Source of the DNA: Pseudo-nitzschia pungens
Taxonomy: Eukaryota; Bacillariophyta; Bacillariophyceae; Bacillariales; Bacillariaceae
DNA: 64,000 nucleotides
NCBI GenBank assembly: GCA_037355855.1
Contig: CM074767.1
Span: 1,426,001-1,490,000, forward strand
Direction of reading: 5' to 3'
Each line of letters starts with the position of its first letter. The stretch's first letter is position 1. The notes below the pieces were generated by a model, which saw only the letters and a list, made by a program, of their open reading frames with translations, ran no database searches and was not told the DNA's origin. Of this stretch, positions 58,042 to 64,000 are shown piece by piece. The translations under genes and the position numbers were made by a program.

Positions 58042-60091
58042 ATGGCGAAGCCGATGAGTACGAAAAGCCGCCATGGAGTAGGACCCTCGTTCAACACAAT
58101 GATAACTTACGTCTTGGTAGGGATCGGGGGGATATACATCGGTCTAATGATGGGCTCGTTTACATGCAACGACGTGACCGAGACCCAGATCGATTCTTCG
58201 GTGAGAAAGATGACTGCAGCAGAGTGGCGGAAAGAATTCCGGACAGAGTTCGACAAGGAACTTCAGAGTCAGCGGAAGGAGTTAGAATCGTTATGCCCCA
58301 AAGAGGCCAAAGTGGCCAAAGTGGCGGATCCAAAGAAATCATCACGAACATTTTCCGAAAAGGTCGAGAAAATGGTGTACGATTATGCAACAATTCCTCG
58401 TGACGAATTCAACAAAGTGATAGAAATCGGTGTCCCTATGGACGATACCAAGAAAGGATCCGAAGAAGTTATCTTGTTTTACTCCGACCCAAAAGTTTTA
58501 CCATACAAAGAACAAGGCGGAAAGAATGCAAAACGTGATGAAGGTCCAAAAGAGGGTTTGGACCCCACAAAAGCACTGGAAAACTGCCGTACACTCAAAG
58601 TTATCTTGCAAGAGCCTGCAACTAAGAAGCAACAACAGTGCATCGCTCTTGTTCCACAGTGGGAATCGTATCACGTACACAAGTTCATGCGCTTGCCAAA
58701 AGATTTGAGCAGGGTAACTACTACGGGGTCAGCACTCGATGACAGCTTGCCCTTGAGATACGTCGGTAGAGGGTTGACAGAGAAAGGACAAGATCCTGGA
58801 GTTCCAAACATGCGTATGCATACTAATCCAAGTTTCGGAGGTTTGACCGAGTACATAAATCAGCTTGAAACGAGTTTAGAGAATCTACGCCCACTTGTCA
58901 AAGAAGCGGTGAGCAAACATAAGAATGACAAAGCAACATCGAAGGCTATGAAAAAATCCAACATAGTGGTAGTCTTGGTTTGCAATAAGGGACAGGCACA
59001 TTTGTTCCATAATTTTGTTTGCAATGCCCGAGCGAAAGGACTTGATCTGAGTCGAATCATCATGTTCGCAACAGATACATATACTGCTAATCTCAGCAAA
59101 GACCTGGGAATCCCCGCGGTTTACGATGAAAAAATATTTGGGGACATGCCCGAAGATGCAGCTAGATCGTATGGAGACAGAACATTTTCGCAGATGATGA
59201 TGGCAAAGGTATATTGTGTCCATCTTGTTATAAGCCTAGGTTATGATGTTCTCTTTCAGGATGTTGATGTTGTGTGGCAAAAAAATCCTCTCGAATACTT
59301 GGAGACGCAGGAATCAAAAGAATGGGATATGATATTCCAGGACGATGGCTCGCGCCAACCCAGGTATCAACCATACTCTCCTAACACTGGTAAGTTCCTA
59401 TATGTGTTTGACGATTCGATGAGCCTAACTTTACGAGTGTGATGACGCCCCGCCACGACTGGAATCGAAATCATATCAAAGCAGTTTGGCTTCAGTACTC
59501 GTCGCATCTGATCTTGTGCGGCCGTTCCCGGTGTACTCACTTCTTTTGAATACTGCAAAAATTGCTATTCGGTATTGTTATCACCTGGTTCAACTTCTTT
59601 CTTCATAAGGTTTTTATTTGGTTCGGAACAGGGAGGTCACAAGATATTTCTTCAATAGCCTTGTCAAGATGGGCGACCTAATTATGAAACAAAAGAGTCA
59701 TCAAGCTGCACTCACCGCTCTCATGTCGGAATTTGTGGGTTGGAAAGGGATGCGAGTAAAAGTTTGGCCAAGAGGTGAAAACACGCTATTCCCGGGTGGT
59801 TTCGAATACCATCAACGCAAGGAATATATGAGAAAGATGATAGCAGGCGAAATCCAACCATACATTTTCCACATGAGTTGGACTCAGAACAAAGACAACA
59901 AGCAAAATTTTTACGACCAAATGGCGGAATGGTACACCAAGGATGAGAAGAGTGGGTGTAAGGGACTGGACTGCTGTGTTACTGAGCCAATCATAAAATG
60001 CCATTACAATGACAAGCCAAGTTTTATTCCATGCAGTGATAGCCCACCCATAGACAAGAAGGGACGAGATTTTTGGGCGAAAAAGAAATGA
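58042..60091 (+). CDS. GT77-like nucleotide-diphospho-sugar transferase, paralog C
   Basis: Two exons (58042-59389 and 59610-60091) flank a 220-bp intron GTAAGT..AAG that splits the Gly codon of PYSPNTG-FYLV; the product is 609 aa. An N-terminal membrane anchor (MITYVLVGIGGIYIGLMMG) makes it type II. The stem has basic and acidic helices. The luminal domain has IEIGVPMDDTKKGSEEVILFY, SNIVVVLVCNKGQAHLFHNF, VLFQDVDVVWQKNP with DxD, IFQDDGSRQPRYQPYSPNTG and HMSWTQNKDNKQNF, ending in a Cys-rich stretch (CKGLDCCVTEPIIKC). It is the third paralog of the 28.5-33.6 kb pair, on the opposite strand. Intron position differs from paralog A, while B has none. Predicted Golgi glycosyltransferase; acceptor unknown. 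Confidence 0.87.
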
Positions 60092-61453
60092 ATATGAAGT
60101 AAATGACTTGGTATTATTTTTCATGAGAAAAAGTTACATGCTTGGTTTTTGACAAAAGTAGAAAGTAAAAAATAATACTCCGCCATCCTCTCCAAAAAAG
60201 AAACCAATAGCAGACTCTTTCATTTTTTCCTGTGGAACAAATCTGACAAAAATCATGTTGCATCCCATTGGTGGTGTCACCTGGGGAAGTCAGTTAGAGA
60301 AGGAGATGCCTGCCAAATCAATTCTTTCTCTCAACAATTCCTGGTATGTGTATGAGTGCCAAGATTGATGCTTCCAAGGAGGTCAGACTCTGACTACATT
60401 GCCACCTTCAAGACAGTTGAGGATGCTGAAACTTTACTTCCACTTATAGTATGATGATGTTCCCTGTTATGCACTGAAGGTTTGCTAATAACATGAGCCA
60501 GTCTTTTAGAGTGAGCAAACTTTCTGCCATTGAATTATATTATAACAATTGTGTGCACTATTGAGATTCGGTTCAACACTATCCACTGCTTCCAGTCAAT
60601 GCATGTTGGTCCTTTCTTTGAAGTTGAACAGTAATAAGAAGATCCCTACTGACTCTTACACTGAGTTGATCTGACCTCTGGGGCTTGCCATCTAGTAGCA
60701 TCATTTCAAAAGTCAACCCTCCCTTACAGCATGGGGTTGTGCATGTGAAGAAGCAAAATGACCTATGGTAACCCTGGAAAAAACCACTAGAACGATCTTA
60801 CTAGAATACATGCACCAGTGATAAGGGAAACTTTTTTATCCCCTGATAATCCCCAAGATGGATCTGTGAGTTTGCAGGTGCCATCATTCCTGAAGTCATA
60901 GTACCAATAGTGTGTATTGCCACTGTGTTTCAACACTCACAACTGACACTCATTATCCACTTGGACAAGGACTCAATTACAAGATACCTCTCCAAGATTC
61001 CAACTCCTGTAGTACTTCCTATTAATGTTGCTGATAATTTGAAATTAGGAAGTGGTCATGAAAGCTATCTGTGGAGAAAGGAGGGAACTTTTTTGTCGGT
61101 AGTTCTACTAGATTTAAAACAAGATACCAGAAAAAGCCATCTTTTTGCAGTTTGAGCTGGGGCAACTGTGATCAGACCATGCATGTCAGAGCAAAAACTC
61201 TTCTATTTTTTTGGGACAGATTTTCAAGACTCAGCAAGGTGACTTTTGGGTCAGAAAGTCTCCCACAGCAAACTAAATCTGTCTTTTCGAAAAGAAAAAA
61301 ATACAACATTAATACGTGTACTTGTAGGTAATAGTTGCACGTACGGTTTTGAATCGGAGGATAGAATATGATTACGAACACGATGACATTCCTCCTAAAC
61401 CTTACTTCAAAATGACTGTCAGGTGTCCCTCAGTTTTACTTCCCTAACAACTA
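60092..61453. other. Intergenic, possibly decayed repeat sequence
   Basis: No intact gene. The base composition between 60260 and 61160 looks like old coding or repeat sequence with many stops, but no domain can be recognised. Confidence 0.35.
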
Positions 61454-62718
61454 CTACCTCCGGTCCAAAATACTGTATGGATGACTCTTCTGTGTGCGTT
61501 CCTAGATGGTGTATTGTTCAGCGTAGAAATATGTAGAATTTGTACCACAAACATCACATTTTTCAATCTTTAAAAAAGTTATGTTTGGTTCGAGATTAAG
61601 CAACCGATGTATTTTAAAAACTAAGTGCGGTTCAACCAATCTGTACAGGTACAACCACTAACCAACAGGTACAACCATACTCAATTCTACAACTAGGCAT
61701 CACTGTTTTTGCTGTCACTTTTGCTGTCACTGTTTTCAGCAGCTACTAGCAACTGTTCACCTTGAGCCTTGTACTGGGGATTACAGATAATGGACACAGG
61801 CAGGCGGCCTTCTCTACGGAGCTGGTCTTTGCTCATGTGGCAGTGCTTGTAAGTATTGTTGCCACCAACACCCAGAGAGTTGTCCAAAGCACACTGCAGT
61901 GACAGGAACACATTGTGGAGTGTGTTACGGGAGGTTTTCGGAAATGCAGTCTCCACGCAGCCAATAAGACAATCAATTCCACCAGCTTGTTCCTCTTTGT
62001 ACTATAAACTCTGGATCGAGTTGAAAAAACAAGATCAAGTATGTTGGAATCAGGAGAATTGGGTGGTTGTGGTTTCACCTCAATTTTCCAACCCTTATGA
62101 TGGGCCTCTGCTTGAACTGCGGCCCGTGTAGATGGGTGGTGAGGTTTTGCGTTGTCCTCTTGAATAACAATCTCCTTGTTTTGGTTCGGCCATTTTTCAT
62201 GGCATTTTTCATAGATTGCTGGGAGAACTTTCTCCATCATCATTCGTCTGTACTCAGCTGCATCCACTGTTTTGTTTTTGGTAACCAAAGTTCCCCTTGT
62301 ACGGTTTGCTGAGTTATGTCAAGCTGCTTCTTGGTAAACAAACAGCCAGATTCCAAGCTTACCATCAAACCAAGATTGTACCTTGGTCTTGCAACAGGGC
62401 AAAGGAACGTTACTTTCATTTGGAAGGAACCAAGTAAGTTCCCTGTGTCACTGCAGACATGAAATACCATTTCTTGTCAACAAACACCGTATTATACAGT
62501 GGCTTGAAGGTGCTGTTATCTATGTTGATATGCAACAGGGCAAAGCGAACTCTCAAAATCACATTTATAGGGCAGTAAAAGCTGACTTTGAGTCCCAATG
62601 AAAGGTAGACCAATACCACTAGCCTAACTAGTGTCTAACCACGCATTGAATTGGTTGAAAATTGATTCCAAGTTCAAAAATATGTGCTGATCGGTCCAGT
62701 ATTTTGGACCAGAGGTAG
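61454..62718. mobile_element. Mariner-like DNA transposon, 1265 bp, flanked by TA
   Basis: The ends are inverted repeats beginning CTACCTC and containing GGTCCAAAATACTG, at 61454-61475 and 62697-62718, with one difference (C/T). A TA dinucleotide flanks each side (61452-61453 and 62719-62720), the expected mariner target duplication. Length and single-gene content are classic for the family. The transposase inside is broken (see next entry), so the element is probably immobile unless helped. Confidence 0.88.
61693..62619 (-). pseudogene. Mariner transposase, decayed
   Basis: On the minus strand, pieces in successive frames carry the family signatures in order. VFVDKKWYF (first catalytic Asp, about 62461-62490) comes first, followed by KVTFLCPVARPRYN. 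QEDNAKPH (second Asp, about 62139-62163) and PNSPDSN (third Asp, about 62041-62062) give a DD34D spacing, and a C-terminal HMSKDQLRREGRLP closes the series. The frame changes three times, each in the sense of one missing base, and stops interrupt. The N-terminal DNA-binding part is hardly recognisable. It is reported as a relic and is not a working enzyme. Confidence 0.8.
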
Positions 62719-62727
62719 TAAGGTTAA

Positions 62728-64000
62728 CTTAATCCATTTGATTCTCTTCCAGACTCCCCTGCAGATGCCTTTGATTCACTCTGTGCGTCTCCAAGAGTAC
62801 TTCTCCACAAATATTCCCTACCACAGGCTGGCTGTCAGACCCTTGTTGATGCTATTCAGAATGGTACTGCCAGTGCTGTATGTGATGGTTCATTTGATCC
62901 GGACCTTCTCAGAGGAACTTCTGCTTTCATTTTGTCACCCAATACCTCCACCAAGACTGCTTCATTGTTCCTCACTGGCTGTAATTTTGTCAGTGGATCC
63001 CCTGAGGATCAGTCATCCTACAGGAGTGAACTGGCGGGTATCATTGGAGTTCTCACCTGTTGCACTGCTCTGGTGAATCTTTTTGATATTGCTTCTGGCT
63101 CTATCACTATTGCTCTGGATGGTGACACAGCTCTCAAACAGGCTCAGGGATCTTGGCCTTTGGTTATTTCCCAGAAGTCTTTTGATTATGTTTATGTCAT
63201 CAGAAACATGATTTCTGCCCTGCCAATCTCTGTGCACTTTCAGTGGGTTCAGGGCCATCAAGCTGGAATCTTTCTTGATTGGTGGGCCCTTCGCAATCAT
63301 CAGGTTGACAGCATGGCAAAGGCCTTTCTCTCTGTTCATAGAGCTTCTGCCCATCACTATCCCAGACTTGTGTTTGAGCCTTGGGCATTTTCTCTCAATG
63401 GATGCAAGTGTTCAAGGTTTGATCAGAATGCTCTGCATGTTGCCATTTCTGGTCCTCCTCTTCTTAAATACTGGCAGACCCACCATGATATTCCCATTCC
63501 ACAACCTGTTTTGAGTTCCATCCATTGGTGTGCCCATCTGTCTGCCTTCAAGCGATTACCTCCTGGCATGCAACGGTGGTTTGTCAAATTTGCTTCTGGA
63601 TGCATTGGTGTTGGCAACCAACTACTTCACTACCAGTATCAGGATCACTCCAGGTGCCCATTGTGTGATGCAGACAACGAGAAGGTTTCTCATGTGCTCT
63701 CCTGCAAGGACACTGGGGCAGTACAGCACAGTGTGTCAGCTTTCAAGGGACCCCTGCAGAAGAGGCTTGAAGTTGAACAAACTGATCCATCATTGGTTGT
63801 TGCCATTGTGGATCTTCTCACCAGAGTTCGGAAGGGCCAGACCATTTATCCATCATCCTACTCACTTGCAATTGCGTCTGCTGTCAGGGCACAGAGGACT
63901 ATTGGCTGGCACAACTGGCTTCTTGGTAGGTGGTCTCCTCGCTGGTACCAAATTCAGGCTGACTACTACTCCCACATTGGAAGCAAGCGCTCTCCCAAAC
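62728..64000 (+). CDS. Retroelement RNase H and C-terminal zinc-finger region, cut by window end
   Basis: A frame stays open from 62728 to the last base without a stop and without a clear start, just 8 bp beyond the mariner target site. It shows an RNase H fold: VCDGSFDPDLLRGTSAFIL (Asp), SSYRSELAGIIGVL (Glu), IALDGDTALKQA (Asp), FQWVQGHQ and HQVDSMAKAF (His/Asp). About 110 residues later a CPLCDADNEKVSHVLSC zinc knuckle (CX2CX8HX3C) appears, typical of the end of non-LTR retrotransposon polymerases. The reverse transcriptase part should lie upstream, but nothing recognisable is found there, so the copy is 5'-truncated or disrupted. Codon use and the AT-rich flanks fit a mobile element. The end lies outside the window. 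Confidence 0.78.

Noticed and set aside
59390..59609. A tRNA-like segment inside the intron of GT77 paralog C
   Set aside because: No acceptor stem or T-loop consensus could be paired on either strand.

Overview
The window is nuclear DNA of a photosynthetic-protist type eukaryote, most likely a diatom or another stramenopile. The evidence is a fused DHFR-thymidylate synthase, short GT-AG introns of about 110-220 bp, secreted or membrane proteins with Ser/Pro/Thr-rich stalks, and a family of type II membrane sugar transferases. I cannot name the species from sequence alone.

Layout. 0-11 kb holds the 3' end of a leucine-rich-repeat gene, two small minus-strand genes that may be distant relatives, a conserved unknown gene, a papain-like-fold relative that seems to have lost its cysteine, a secreted potato-inhibitor-I protein and an alpha/beta-hydrolase-like protein. 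12-21 kb holds a CaMK-type kinase, a large secreted kexin/subtilisin-type protease with a C-terminal stalk, and a conserved unknown gene. 21.8-23.5 kb is repeat-rich: an 899-bp terminal-inverted-repeat element, a 62-bp tandem repeat and a mariner fragment. 24-35 kb carries a 3-exon SF1 helicase, two tandem GT77-like glycosyltransferases and an otubain-like deubiquitinase. 37-54 kb is more GC-rich around the housekeeping genes PSF1, DHFR-TS, ECHS1 and NUP62, with a secreted protein carrying four FLCRHCPDDD motifs, a DUF4116-like gene and a Gly-zipper membrane protein between them. 54.7-57.4 kb is a large foldback minisatellite. A third GT77 gene follows at 58 kb. The last 2.6 kb holds a TA-flanked mariner element next to the RNase H/zinc-finger end of a retroelement.

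The most notable pattern is that six otherwise well conserved genes are broken by eleven single-base frame changes, all of the same sense (one extra base). Several of these genes are normally essential. Ten of the eleven lie between 37.9 and 53.9 kb. Insertion-biased assembly error is the simplest explanation; programmed +1 frameshifting or post-transcriptional correction are less likely alternatives that transcript data would settle. The decayed mariner transposase shows the opposite sense of frame change.

Second-tier observations are the repeated FLCRHCPDDD secreted protein, the foldback minisatellite, the element with nested palindromes, the mismatch of intron positions among three GT77 paralogs, and probable pseudoenzymes in the hydrolase-like and protease-like genes.
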